DNA from: Gammaproteobacteria bacterium
GTDB taxonomy: Bacteria > Pseudomonadota > Gammaproteobacteria > GRL18
Reading direction: 5' to 3'
DNA: 52,930 nucleotides
Assembly (NCBI GenBank): GCA_027012135.1
Contig: JALUZF010000244.1
Location: forward strand, 1 to 52,930
Below the pieces are notes generated by a model. The model was not told the DNA's origin. It searched no databases and was given only the letters and a program-made list of their open reading frames with translations. Positions 16,119 to 25,105 of the stretch are shown here, in pieces. Position numbers and translations under genes: made by a program. The stretch's first letter is position 1; every line of letters starts with the position of its first letter.

Positions 16119-16177
16119 CTGGTGGATAATAGCCATAGTTACTGATAACCACCAATCCAACTGGGGAATATTCACCA
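16119..16177. promoter_or_regulatory. Probable enhancer (UAS) cluster upstream of yfdX
   Basis: TGGGGAATATTCACCA (16162-16177) is a 16-bp palindrome with one mismatched pair. Related half-sites lie just upstream: TGGTGGATAAT (from 16120) and, inverted, TTGGTGGTTATC (about 16145-16156). The palindrome centre is 60 bp before the -24 GG of the sigma54 promoter. Nearly the same palindrome precedes moxR. Confidence 0.6.
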
Positions 16178-16227
16178 TCTCAAAATCACACCTCTAGTAT
16201 TACTTGATATATCAACAACTTAACTTC

Positions 16228-16243
16228 TGGCATCCTTCTTGCT
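16228..16243 (+). promoter_or_regulatory. Sigma54 (-24/-12) promoter of yfdX
   Basis: TGGCAT-CCTTC-TTGCT matches the RpoN consensus TGGCAY-N5-TTGCW with the required GG-to-GC spacing. The start codon is 57 bp downstream of the -12 element, and a transcript start near 16255 is expected. Confidence 0.8.
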
Positions 16244-16299
16244 CAATAGATAGAGAACAATTAAAAACAACAGCAATATAAAGGAAAAGGATATTAACA

Positions 16300-17370
16300 A
16301 TGAAAAACATACACAAAAATTCATCTTTCGCGGGTAAAAAATTATTAACACTCAGCCTGGCGGCCTTACTCAGCAGTGGCAGTATATACTCTGTATTTGC
16401 AGCAGACACCGGTGTACAGAAGCCGGTAACCAGTTCTCATTTGATGAAGGCCGGTCATAAGGAGAGCACCAGCCCGGATTATTCTGGCTGGAATGAGCCA
16501 GCCATGAAATATGTTGCGGTTCATTCTGGTAAGGCTTTACTGAGACATTTAAATGCAGCCTATCAGGAGCTGACTAAAAAAAACATCAGCAGTGCTATAG
16601 CTTCCTTAACTGCCGCACAGGATTTTGCGGTGTCACTTAAAAAAATGATCCCCTTTACACGTATAAGTGAAGAAATAAGAGATTCTAAAGGTAATATTCT
16701 GCAAATCAAATATGGCTATCTTCTGGATGATATGCTGCCTGTTTACGAAAATCTTGAACAACTGGATTTATATACTCCAGAACTGAAATCCAGAGTAGCA
16801 ACTAAAAACACACCTGAAAATAAAACACCAGGTACTCATGTAGAAGAACTTTTTGAAGCCGCAGATACTACTGTGTATTTACCCGTTTTACACGTTAGTG
16901 GTTTAATTGATAATGCGCTGGCTGCGCTTGACAGAAAAAATGCCGATATCAATACAGCCAAAGTTGCACTTGAAAAGGCTCTTAATAGTCTAACGGGCAT
17001 TATTACCACTGCCACCGGTACGAATACTCTGCAAACTCAGGCTTCCGGAAATAAAAATTCAGATTCCGCAAAACCAGTATCACCCATGATCCGCGCAGAA
17101 TTAATCCGGGTCAAACAAAGCATTGCCTTTGCTGAAAACCTGCAAAAAGAAGCCCGGCATGATCCTCAGTATATATACAGCAGTATAAAGGATGCTTTAA
17201 CAATTGTTGATAAACTGCTCAGTTCCAGTACTCTGACTGCAGATACCCGAAGCAAACTGGAAGCTATTAAAAAAGGTATTGAGAAAATTAATGCTGATGT
17301 TAATAACACTGCAGCCTATACAGAAGTTCGCAGTCTGCTTGAACCTTTAACAGATAATCCTGGAGAATAA
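16300..17370 (+). CDS. yfdX: YfdX-family periplasmic protein
   Basis: A 356-residue exported protein. The signal peptide (residues 1 to about 35) ends VFA-AD. The YfdX domain (about 65-300) includes YVAVHSGKALLRHLNAAYQE, the region around IASLTAAQDFAVSLKKMIP, and TVYLPVLHVSGLIDNALAAL. YfdX proteins are linked to acid, heat or envelope stress in enterics; the molecular role is uncertain. A strong AAGGA ribosome site precedes the ATG. The gene has its own sigma54 promoter and is followed by a hairpin, so it is probably a separate, abundant transcript next to the two-component genes. Confidence 0.85.
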   Translation: MKNIHKNSSFAGKKLLTLSLAALLSSGSIYSVFAADTGVQKPVTSSHLMKAGHKESTSPDYSGWNEPAMKYVAVHSGKALLRHLNAAYQELTKKNISSAIASLTAAQDFAVSLKKMIPFTRISEEIRDSKGNILQIKYGYLLDDMLPVYENLEQLDLYTPELKSRVATKNTPENKTPGTHVEELFEAADTTVYLPVLHVSGLIDNALAALDRKNADINTAKVALEKALNSLTGIITTATGTNTLQTQASGNKNSDSAKPVSPMIRAELIRVKQSIAFAENLQKEARHDPQYIYSSIKDALTIVDKLLSSSTLTADTRSKLEAIKKGIEKINADVNNTAAYTEVRSLLEPLTDNPGE

Positions 17371-17405
17371 TTATATTCTGATTTAATCTGTTTTTATTTA
17401 TTTAC

Positions 17406-17429
17406 GCTCCCTTCTTAACTGAAGGGAGC
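17406..17429 (+). terminator. Hairpin after yfdX
   Basis: GCTCCCTTC-TTAACT-GAAGGGAGC is a perfect 9-bp stem with a 6-nt loop, 35 bp after the yfdX stop. Only a short T-rich stretch follows, so termination may be partial. Confidence 0.65.
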
Positions 17430-17444
17430 TCAAATTTATACCAT

Positions 17445-17472
17445 TTGTATTCATAAGCCTTATTGTTATACT
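17445..17472 (+). promoter_or_regulatory. Sigma70 promoter of the kinase/regulator genes
   Basis: TTGTAT (17445-17450), a 16-bp spacer and TATACT (17467-17472) lie 32 bp before the kinase ATG, just past the yfdX hairpin. Confidence 0.5.
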
Positions 17473-17504
17473 GATAACACATACAAGCAACAAGATCCCG
17501 CCCG

Positions 17505-18956
17505 ATGAAGGTTTTAAAAAAATTTAATATCATTGGTATTCAATCTGTCTGGATACCCATTACAGTATTAGGTGCCTTCCTGTTACTGTCTCTGGTTATA
17601 CAGCTTACCCTGTCCTGGTTTTCATACAATCGAATAATTCCAGTTAATCAACATGCCCGCAACCTTGAACAGATGCAGGTTTTTTTATATGAAGTGGAAA
17701 CCACTCTCGCCCGGCAGCTACCCGAGGATAAAAGCATCAGTCCAGCAGACCGAATTAAACTTAAAAATCTGCTGACTCAGTTACTACTGCAAAAGCAGCA
17801 TCTGACTGATTCAACCCCTGCTGCCATACGTCTTGGGCAGCAATTACTGGACAGTAACAAAACACCCCGCGATATTCTGCTTAATATCCTTTATATTATG
17901 CGCAGGAGTTTTCAACATGAAGCTCGTGAACATGCCAGACTCACTAATGAGCTGCATAAGTCCGCCCTGGTAGAAATTAAAGTCGGTATTATTGTACTCA
18001 TTGTTTTACCCCTCAGTGCAGTTATTATTCTGCTGCTGTTACGCTATCGTATTTTTAAACCATTACAGCAAATGAGCCTGTTAATGGAGTCACTAGGCAG
18101 TGACCATTATAAAACCATTGCATCTGATGAAGTTGATCCCCTGTTTTTTAATTTATTTAAAAATTACAATAAAATGGTTAAACGACTATCCAGACTGGAA
18201 GCTGAACATCAGAACAATGAACAGCAGTTACAGGAACAGATTGATAAAGCAGCACGAACCTTAATTGAACAACAGCGCATGCTGGCCAATACAGAACGAC
18301 TGGCAGCACTGGGAGAAGTCATGGCCCGGATGTCTCATGAGCTGCGCAATCCTCTGGCTGGAGTGCAAATGGCCTGCAGCAATCTTAATGCTGAACTGGC
18401 TGAAAACCAGGCCTGTCAGGAATATCAGCAACGCCTGGCTGTTATGTGCAGTGAAATTAACCGTATGATTAATTTACTCAACAGCTTTCTCAGCCAGTCC
18501 CGACATAACCCTGAACCTTTAAAAGAAATCAGTATCAATGACACTATAAAGGACCTACTGACACTGGCTCGTTTTCAAATACCAGAACATATTAAACTGA
18601 ATTTTAAAGCAGCACAGAATATCAGCTGCTCATTACCAGATATACAGTTTCGACAGGTATTATTAAATTTAATCCTTAATGCCCGTCAGGCCATGGCTGA
18701 TAAACCAGGAACCATCAGCATTACCGCTTACTATGAAAATCAGCAAGTTATTATTAAAATCAGCGATAACGGCCCCGGTTTTCCTGCTGATATTATTGAA
18801 CATTCTATTCGCGCCTTTAACACTTACCGAAGCGGCGGCACGGGACTGGGGCTTTCTATGGTAAAACGTTTTGTTAATAACCAGCACGGCCAGCTGGAGC
18901 TGACTAATTTAACTCCCTCCGGTGCCTGTGTTACTCTTAAACTGCCCTGCACCTGA
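17505..18956 (+). CDS. Sensor histidine kinase
   Basis: A 483-residue membrane kinase. Two membrane segments (about 16-38 and 160-182) flank a periplasmic region of about 120 residues with no recognised domain. A HAMP-like linker and coiled coil follow. The HisKA box is MSHELRNPLAGVQMA with phospho-accepting H278. The ATPase boxes are NLILNARQAM (N), ISDNGPGFP (G1) and GGTGLGLSMVKRF (G2). There is no PAS domain. It belongs to the class that partners NtrC-type regulators; the regulator gene follows 19 bp after the stop. The signal is probably periplasmic. Confidence 0.93.
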   Translation: MKVLKKFNIIGIQSVWIPITVLGAFLLLSLVIQLTLSWFSYNRIIPVNQHARNLEQMQVFLYEVETTLARQLPEDKSISPADRIKLKNLLTQLLLQKQHLTDSTPAAIRLGQQLLDSNKTPRDILLNILYIMRRSFQHEAREHARLTNELHKSALVEIKVGIIVLIVLPLSAVIILLLLRYRIFKPLQQMSLLMESLGSDHYKTIASDEVDPLFFNLFKNYNKMVKRLSRLEAEHQNNEQQLQEQIDKAARTLIEQQRMLANTERLAALGEVMARMSHELRNPLAGVQMACSNLNAELAENQACQEYQQRLAVMCSEINRMINLLNSFLSQSRHNPEPLKEISINDTIKDLLTLARFQIPEHIKLNFKAAQNISCSLPDIQFRQVLLNLILNARQAMADKPGTISITAYYENQQVIIKISDNGPGFPADIIEHSIRAFNTYRSGGTGLGLSMVKRFVNNQHGQLELTNLTPSGACVTLKLPCT

Positions 18957-18975
18957 AACGGACACCTGCAAAGCT

Positions 18976-20394
18976 ATGCTTGATACTATTTTAATTATTG
19001 AAGATGAAAACTTACTCGGCAGTGAACTGCAGCGCCACTATCTGAAGCTGGGTTATGAGGTTATCTGGCTCCAGAGTTATACAGAAGCACAGCGTAAACT
19101 GAACAGTAAAAAGTTTGATCCCTCATTAATCCTGTCTGATCTTAACTTACCCGATGGTAACGGCCTGGATCTGCTGGAAGAGTATGGCCCAAAGATGTCT
19201 TCCTGCGAATGGATTTTTCTTACCGGATACGGTGACATACCGGATTCAGTACGTGCTCTGCGCCTGGGAGCCTTTGATTTCCTGACCAAACCCTGTCCAC
19301 TGGAACAACTGGATCTGGTTATTCGCAGTGCCTTACGCAGTGCCCATGCCCAACGCCGACTACAGGAAAAATCAAAAGATGCCAGTCAACGTTATGCCCT
19401 TGATACATTTGTCGGCAACAGCAAGGCAGCTCAGCAGACCCGGCAACTATTACAGCAGTTAAGTCAGGCACCCTATACAGCGCTGATCCTTAGCGGTGAA
19501 ACAGGCACCGGTAAAGGACTGGCGGCACGCATATTACACTATAACAGCAGCCGCGCCAAAGAAGCCTTAATTGAACTCAATTGTGCTGCCCTGCCCAAAG
19601 ATCTGCTGGAATCTGAACTGTTTGGTCATGAAGCCGGTGCCTATACCGGAGCCACCAGCCGTCACCGCGGCCTGATTGAGCAGGCCAACGGCGGAACCCT
19701 TTTTCTTGATGAAATCGGTGAAATGCCTCTGGATTTACAGGCTAAACTGCTTAAAGCAATAGAAGACAGAAAAATCCGGCGTATAGGCAGTGAATCTGAA
19801 ATTGCCGTAGACATTCAGATTATAGCTGCCACCAACCGTAACCTTCAGGAAGATATTAATAACGGCAGTTTCCGTGCTGATCTGTATCACCGGCTCAGTG
19901 TGTTTGAGTTACGCCTGCCTGCTTTGCGTGAACGACTGCAGGATTTACATCAGCTGGTACCGGAAATTATTGCCGAGTTTAATCTTAAAGCCGGTAAAAA
20001 TGTCAGCGAAATATCCCCCCGTGTCTGGAACATGCTGGAACACTATCAGTGGCCGGGTAATGTCCGTGAACTTAGAAATGTACTGGAACGCTGTGTTATT
20101 TTATCCACTTCCAGCAGCCTGCCGGAACAGTGGCTGCAACTGCAGGCCAGCACTGCTGGCAGCAACTGCATCAGCAGTCCAGACACTACTGCTTGTGATA
20201 TCTGTTTTCCAGCTGACGGCAGTCTGGGACTGGATGAAATGATCAGTGAAATTGTACAGACCATGCTTAAAAAATACGATAATAATGTTTCTGAAGTGGC
20301 CAGGGTACTTAAAACCACACGTGAAAAAATTCGCTATCGAATAGAAAAATACCAGTTACGCAAATCCAGTTCCCAGCAGGGAGAACAGCTGTGA
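18976..20394 (+). CDS. Sigma54-dependent response regulator (NtrC family)
   Basis: A 472-residue regulator. The receiver (1-120) has phospho-acceptor D55. The AAA+ domain (about 140-375) has Walker A GETGTGKG, the sigma54-contacting loop as GAYTGA (a known variant of GAFTGA), Walker [13 protein letters not shown] and [17 protein letters not shown]. The C-terminal Fis-type helix-turn-helix reads [21 protein letters not shown] chose the ATG at 18976; an in-frame GTG at 18922 would overlap the kinase. It is expected to activate RpoN promoters on phosphorylation. Candidate targets within the window are yfdX and moxR. Confidence 0.94.
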   Translation: MLDTILIIEDENLLGSELQRHYLKLGYEVIWLQSYTEAQRKLNSKKFDPSLILSDLNLPDGNGLDLLEEYGPKMSSCEWIFLTGYGDIPDSVRALRLGAFDFLTKPCPLEQLDLVIRSALRSAHAQRRLQEKSKDASQRYALDTFVGNSKAAQQTRQLLQQLSQAPYTALILSGETGTGKGLAARILHYNSSRAKEALIELNCAALPKDLLESELFGHEAGAYTGATSRHRGLIEQANGGTLFLDEIGEMPLDLQAKLLKAIEDRKIRRIGSESEIAVDIQIIAATNRNLQEDINNGSFRADLYHRLSVFELRLPALRERLQDLHQLVPEIIAEFNLKAGKNVSEISPRVWNMLEHYQWPGNVRELRNVLERCVILSTSSSLPEQWLQLQASTAGSNCISSPDTTACDICFPADGSLGLDEMISEIVQTMLKKYDNNVSEVARVLKTTREKIRYRIEKYQLRKSSSQQGEQL

Positions 20395-20573
20395 TTTACC
20401 CCAGCAAAGCCGCCACCGATTATAAATTATTCAGCCTGTCTATTTTAACTATAGCCGTCCCGTTCCTGTTATAAAGGGGGAAGAAAAAACTGAATTAACG
20501 TACTGGCACAACCTGAAGCTTTCAGACAACACAGTCTGGACAGGAACATTATAAAAATTTAAGGAAAATAATA

Positions 20574-22214
20574 ATGGTTACTGCTGCACAATTATTTGTT
20601 CGTTGTCTGGAAAATGAAGGCGTCGACAAAATTTTCGGTATTGCCGGAGAAGAAAACCTGTTTGTTATGGACGCCTTACGCGACAGTTCCATTGAGTTTA
20701 TTACAGTGCGGCATGAACAGGGGGCTGCTTTTATGGCCGATGTCCACGGCCGCTTAACCGGCAAAGCCGGGGTGTGCCTGGCCACGCTGGGACCGGGAGC
20801 CACTAACCTGGTAACCGGCTTTGCCGATGCCAATATGGATCGCGCCCCCATTATTGCCATTGCCGGACAGGGTTCAACCACCCGAATGCATAAAGAAAGC
20901 CATCAAATGCTGGATCTGGTCAGTCTGTTCAAACCCATTGCCAAACACAGTACCGAAATACTTCAATATCCAATAATTCCCGAACTGATACGCAAAGCAT
21001 TTAAAGATGCCCAGATGGAAAAACCCGGCGGGGTATTTATCAGTTTTCCTGAAAATATTGCCGGGGAAGAGATAGAAGAAGCATTATTACCCTTAAAAGT
21101 TCAGCAACCGGTATTACCCGAACCTCCTGAAGCAAAAATAAAACAGGTTGCGGATATTATTGACCACGCGCACTCACCACTTATTATGGCCGGTAATGGT
21201 GTTATCCGAGGCCGGGCAAGTGAAGCCTTAGTTGAATTTGCCGAACAACTTAATATACCGGTAGCCCAGACTTTTATGGCCAAAGGCTGCATCCCTTTCT
21301 CACATCCTTTATCACTGGGCAGTGTCGGTCTGCAGGCTCATGACTATGTCGCCTGTGGTTTTGACTGTGCCGATGTCATTATTTGTATTGGCTATGACAT
21401 GGTGGAATATCACCCACGCCTCTGGCATCCGAATAAAGATAAAAAAATCATTCATATTGATGTCAATTATGCCGAAGTAGATGCACATTATATTCTTGAA
21501 GCCGGGGTACTGGGTGATATCAGTGATTCTCTGAGAAAAATTTACAAACAGGCCAGAAACCGGCATTCGGGACGGCCTGAGCATTTAAAAGGCATTATTC
21601 GAAACGAGCTGGAGCAATATGCTGAAGATAACAGCTACCCTTTAAAACCGCAGAAAATTCTTTTTGATACCCGCCAGGCCATGAGAGATGAAGATATTCT
21701 AATTTCAGATGTCGGTGCTCACAAAATGTGGATTGCCCGCTTATACCGTTGTGAACGTCCCAATACCTGTATTATCTCCAATGGCTTTGCTTCTATGGGT
21801 ATTGGTATTCCCGGAGCCATTGCAGCCAAAATGGCCTACCCGGATAAAAACGTCATGACCATTACCGGTGATGCCGGTTTTATGATGAACTCTCAGGAAA
21901 TAGAAACCGCAATGCGTTACAACATTGCCATTGTGATTATGATCTGGAATGACAGTGAATACGGCTTAATCAAATGGCATCAGCAACGTCGCTTCGGTCA
22001 TTTTAATAACATCAGTTTTAATAATCCGGACTTTATCCAGTATGCACATTCTTTTGGTGCCAAAGCCTATAAAGTTGAAGCCGCTGCCGATCTGCTGCCT
22101 ACTCTAACAAAGGCCTTTGCTGATAATACTGTAGTCATTGTTGATGTGGCCGTCGATTATTCAGAAAATATGCGCTTAACCAGAAAACTGGGGCAACTGG
22201 TCTGTCCGGTTTAG
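20574..22214 (+). CDS. Acetolactate synthase large subunit-like ThDP enzyme
   Basis: A 546-residue thiamine-diphosphate enzyme of the acetolactate synthase/AlsS type. The catalytic glutamate is E48 in RHEQGAAFMADVHGRLTG. The central domain and the ThDP-binding GDAGFMMNSQEIETAMRYNI (about 437-456) are present. Catabolic acetolactate synthases condense two pyruvates. The substrate here is unproven because many paralogues differ. No small regulatory subunit is nearby. An AAGGAAAA ribosome site precedes the start. It lies 179 bp after the regulator and 58 bp before the glutamate-synthase-like gene, which suggests a two-gene unit. Confidence 0.85.
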   Translation: MVTAAQLFVRCLENEGVDKIFGIAGEENLFVMDALRDSSIEFITVRHEQGAAFMADVHGRLTGKAGVCLATLGPGATNLVTGFADANMDRAPIIAIAGQGSTTRMHKESHQMLDLVSLFKPIAKHSTEILQYPIIPELIRKAFKDAQMEKPGGVFISFPENIAGEEIEEALLPLKVQQPVLPEPPEAKIKQVADIIDHAHSPLIMAGNGVIRGRASEALVEFAEQLNIPVAQTFMAKGCIPFSHPLSLGSVGLQAHDYVACGFDCADVIICIGYDMVEYHPRLWHPNKDKKIIHIDVNYAEVDAHYILEAGVLGDISDSLRKIYKQARNRHSGRPEHLKGIIRNELEQYAEDNSYPLKPQKILFDTRQAMRDEDILISDVGAHKMWIARLYRCERPNTCIISNGFASMGIGIPGAIAAKMAYPDKNVMTITGDAGFMMNSQEIETAMRYNIAIVIMIWNDSEYGLIKWHQQRRFGHFNNISFNNPDFIQYAHSFGAKAYKVEAAADLLPTLTKAFADNTVVIVDVAVDYSENMRLTRKLGQLVCPV

Positions 22215-22272
22215 TATTCTTTCTAATTGCAATAGCCGTTTTTATTATTATCGCAGATACGAGTAATACATT

Positions 22273-23856
22273 ATGCCATTTCGTCCGTTATTTTTTATTA
22301 TATCCATCAGCAGCATCCTGGGTACTTTATTTTTAGGACAGTTCTGGGACGATGCCTACGCTCTGTTGTGGCTATTAATACCGCTGTTGATACTGGGGCT
22401 GTATGATATTTTTCAACGCCAGCATACTATTTTAAAACTGTATCCCGTCATTGGCCATTTCCGTTTTCTGTTTGAATCCATTCGTCCTGAAATACAGCAA
22501 TATTTTGTCGAATCCAATACCAATGGCATGCCCGTTAACCGGGAGTTTCGCGCCCTGATTTACCAAAGAGCCAAGGGGCAGCGTGATACCCGCCCCTTTG
22601 GTACGGTATTTGATGTTTACCGTAATGGTTATGAATGGGTGAATCATTCACTGTCACCCAAAACAATCAGCAATCATAATCCACGAATTCGTTTTGGCGG
22701 CAGGGACTGCACTGAGCCTTATTATGCATCACCATTAAATATATCCGCCATGAGTTTTGGGGCACTCAGTAAACATGCCATCCTGGCACTGAACAAGGGT
22801 GCAAAAGCGGGCGGCTTTTATCACAATACCGGTGAAGGCGGACTTAGCCCTTATCACCTGGAACATGGTGGTGATATTGTCTGGCAAATTGGCACGAGCT
22901 ATTTTGGTTGTCGCAATGATGATGGCGGCTTCGATGCCGATCTATTTGCTGAAAAAGCCGCTCTGGATACCGTTAAAATGATTGAAATTAAATTATCTCA
23001 GGGGGCCAAACCGGGTCATGGGGGTATTTTACCGGCCGTTAAACTGACCCCGGAAATTGCCGCTATCCGACACGTTCCGATGGGACAGGATGTAGTCTCT
23101 CCACCGGCCCATAGTGCTTTTTCCACACCACTGGAACTGCTTGAATTTGTGCAGAAACTGCGCCAGTTATCCGGCGGTAAACCGGTTGGTTTTAAACTGT
23201 GTATTGGCCGTAAAGTTGAGTTTCTGGGCATTTGCAAAGCCATGCTGAAAACCGGTATCACTCCTGATTTTATTACCGTCGATGGTGCCGAAGGAGGCAC
23301 AGGTGCAGCACCGGTGGAATTAACCAATTCCGTTGGTACACCCTTACGGGACGGGCTTATTTTTGTTCATAATGCCCTGCTGGGAAGCGGCCTGCGTGAT
23401 TCCATACGTATTATTGCTTCAGGTAAGGCCATGTCTGCTTTTCATATGCTGCGTCTGATGGCATTAGGTGCCGATACCATTAATGCGGCTCGCGCCATGA
23501 TGTTTGCCTTAGGCTGTATCCAGTCACGCAAATGCAATGAAGATACCTGCCCCACCGGAATTGCTACCCAGAATCCGGCACGCTATAAGGCTCTGGATAT
23601 TGATTTAAAAGCAGAACGGGTGGCTCGTTATCATGCCTCCATGATAACCAACCTGACCTCCCTGCTGGCCACAGCCGGTCTTGAAAACTTACAGGAACTA
23701 AAACCCTGGCATATCAATCGACGGGTCAACGGTACAGATGTCCGCCACTATGGAGAGCTCTATCCCTGTATTGCTGAAGCCTGTTTATTAAATGAAAAAA
23801 AAATACCCGACTGCTGGAAAAATGACTGGGAACAGGCACAATCCTGCTGCTGGTGA
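22273..23856 (+). CDS. FMN-binding glutamate synthase-family protein
   Basis: A 527-residue protein with one or two N-terminal membrane segments (about 1-45) followed by the FMN/3Fe-4S synthase domain of glutamate synthase. The motifs are SPLNISAMSFGALSKHAI, HNTGEGGLSPYH, SQGAKPGHGG, VDGAEGGTGAAP and the cluster motif C-x5-C-x4-C (CIQSRKCNEDTC). It lacks the glutaminase domain and the NADPH-binding small subunit, so it is not a complete GOGAT. The true reaction is unknown. It is adjacent to the ThDP enzyme and could act with it. Confidence 0.88.
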   Translation: MPFRPLFFIISISSILGTLFLGQFWDDAYALLWLLIPLLILGLYDIFQRQHTILKLYPVIGHFRFLFESIRPEIQQYFVESNTNGMPVNREFRALIYQRAKGQRDTRPFGTVFDVYRNGYEWVNHSLSPKTISNHNPRIRFGGRDCTEPYYASPLNISAMSFGALSKHAILALNKGAKAGGFYHNTGEGGLSPYHLEHGGDIVWQIGTSYFGCRNDDGGFDADLFAEKAALDTVKMIEIKLSQGAKPGHGGILPAVKLTPEIAAIRHVPMGQDVVSPPAHSAFSTPLELLEFVQKLRQLSGGKPVGFKLCIGRKVEFLGICKAMLKTGITPDFITVDGAEGGTGAAPVELTNSVGTPLRDGLIFVHNALLGSGLRDSIRIIASGKAMSAFHMLRLMALGADTINAARAMMFALGCIQSRKCNEDTCPTGIATQNPARYKALDIDLKAERVARYHASMITNLTSLLATAGLENLQELKPWHINRRVNGTDVRHYGELYPCIAEACLLNEKKIPDCWKNDWEQAQSCCW

Positions 23857-23908
23857 TTGGTGAATAAGCCCCATACCGCCTTTATACAATTGGTTAATAT
23901 TCACCAAT
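23856..23908. promoter_or_regulatory. Probable enhancer (UAS) upstream of moxR
   Basis: TTGGTTAATATTCACCAA (23890-23907) is a long palindrome with one mismatched pair; two more base pairs match outward. A half-site, ATTGGTGAATA, lies at 23856-23866. The palindrome centre is 72 bp before the -24 GG. The core matches the palindrome upstream of yfdX. It can also form a hairpin, so a terminator for the preceding gene is an alternative. Confidence 0.55.
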
Positions 23909-23968
23909 TATTCTGTTTAATTCACTTTTAAAAACAACATTCCTTTGTAAATCAACAGGTTAAAAAAC

Positions 23969-23984
23969 TGGCACACAATATGCT
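23969..23984 (+). promoter_or_regulatory. Sigma54 (-24/-12) promoter of the moxR-bat operon
   Basis: TGGCAC-ACAAT-ATGCT has one mismatch to TGGCAY-N5-TTGCW and correct GG-to-GC spacing. The predicted transcript start is near 23996, before the moxR ATG at 24049. Confidence 0.65.
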
Positions 23985-24048
23985 TTGTTAGTCCGTAAAG
24001 ATGCAAACTATTTGCACATAACGATGACTGAATTTTATGGAGTTTATT

Positions 24049-25059
24049 ATGACCAGCGCAAACACCGCCGCTAAAGTACAGGACAGCCCTGTACGCAACA
24101 CCCTGCAAAACCGTTTTAAACAACTGAAAGATGAGCTTTCAACCCGAATTATTGGCCAGTCCGAACTGCTGGAAAAAATTCTGATTGCATTACTGGCCGA
24201 CGGCCATTTATTAGTGGAAGGCGCACCCGGTCTGGCAAAAACCACGGCCATAAAAGAGCTGGGCGATCGCATTGAAGGCGATTTTTCACGTATACAGTTT
24301 ACCCCGGATTTACTGCCTGCTGATTTAACCGGTACCGATATTTATCGTCCAGCCAGCGGTACCTTTGAATTTCAGCCCGGTCCACTGTTTCATAACCTGA
24401 TCCTGGCCGATGAAATCAACCGTGCACCGGCTAAAGTTCAGTCTGCCTTACTGGAAGCCATGGGCGAACGTCAGATCACCGTTGGCCGCAAGACCTACCG
24501 ACTGCCTGAGCTGTTTATGGTTATGGCAACGCAAAACCCCATTGAACAGGAAGGCACTTATCCTCTGCCCGAAGCACAGATGGATCGGTTTTTACTGCAT
24601 GTAAATATTTCCTATCCACAGGCAGCCACCGAACGGGCAATTTTACGTCTGGTTCGAAATGAAGAAATCAGCAAGAACAAACCGGTGGGTGTTTTTGAAT
24701 TATCTCAGGAAGATATTTTTGCCGCCCGTAAGGAAATCAGTCAGCTGCATATTGCTGATGCCCTGGAAGAATACCTGGTGCAACTGGTACTGGCCACCCG
24801 TAACCCATCCCTGTATGGCGATGATTTAAACAACACCATTCAGTACGGTGCCAGCCCCCGGGGAACCATTGCCCTGGAAAGAACCGCCCGGGCCCACGCC
24901 TGGCTGCAGGGCAAAAATTTTGTTGGCCCTGAAGATATTCAGGCCATGGCGGTAGATACCCTGCGTCATCGGGTTGGTTTAAGTTATGCCGCTGAATCCG
25001 CCGGCATGACCCGGGAGAAATTTATTGAAATTCTGCTCCATAGAGTGCCCTTAAGCTAA
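24049..25059 (+). CDS. moxR: MoxR-family AAA+ ATPase
   Basis: A 336-residue MoxR ATPase, a chaperone-like protein that helps mature or activate metalloproteins and von Willebrand factor A (VWA) protein complexes. Walker A is GAPGLAKTT, Walker B LILADEINRAPAKVQSALLE, and the sensor region is MATQNPIEQEGTYPLPEAQ. I chose the ATG at 24049 because TGGAG sits at the right distance; an upstream in-frame ATG at 24037 lacks a ribosome site. It is the first gene of a six-gene unit with DUF58, DUF4381 and Bat proteins. Confidence 0.94.
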   Translation: MTSANTAAKVQDSPVRNTLQNRFKQLKDELSTRIIGQSELLEKILIALLADGHLLVEGAPGLAKTTAIKELGDRIEGDFSRIQFTPDLLPADLTGTDIYRPASGTFEFQPGPLFHNLILADEINRAPAKVQSALLEAMGERQITVGRKTYRLPELFMVMATQNPIEQEGTYPLPEAQMDRFLLHVNISYPQAATERAILRLVRNEEISKNKPVGVFELSQEDIFAARKEISQLHIADALEEYLVQLVLATRNPSLYGDDLNNTIQYGASPRGTIALERTARAHAWLQGKNFVGPEDIQAMAVDTLRHRVGLSYAAESAGMTREKFIEILLHRVPLS

Positions 25060-25105
25060 ACCAGATCCCAGAAATACTGACAAGCACCTGACGAGATACT
25101 GAATA

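Noticed and set aside
20504-20520. Possible sigma54 promoter TGGCAC...GAAGCT before the acetolactate-synthase-like gene
   Set aside because: The GG-to-GC spacing is one base too long and the -12 part is poor, although its distance to the start codon resembles the two good sites. RpoN spacing is strict.
22273-23856. Complete glutamate synthase (GOGAT)
   Set aside because: No glutaminase domain and no NADPH small subunit; only the FMN/Fe-S synthase part is present.
23856-23908. Factor-independent terminator after the glutamate synthase-like gene
   Set aside because: Hairpins are possible but weak and lack a T-run; position and similarity to the yfdX upstream palindrome fit an enhancer better.
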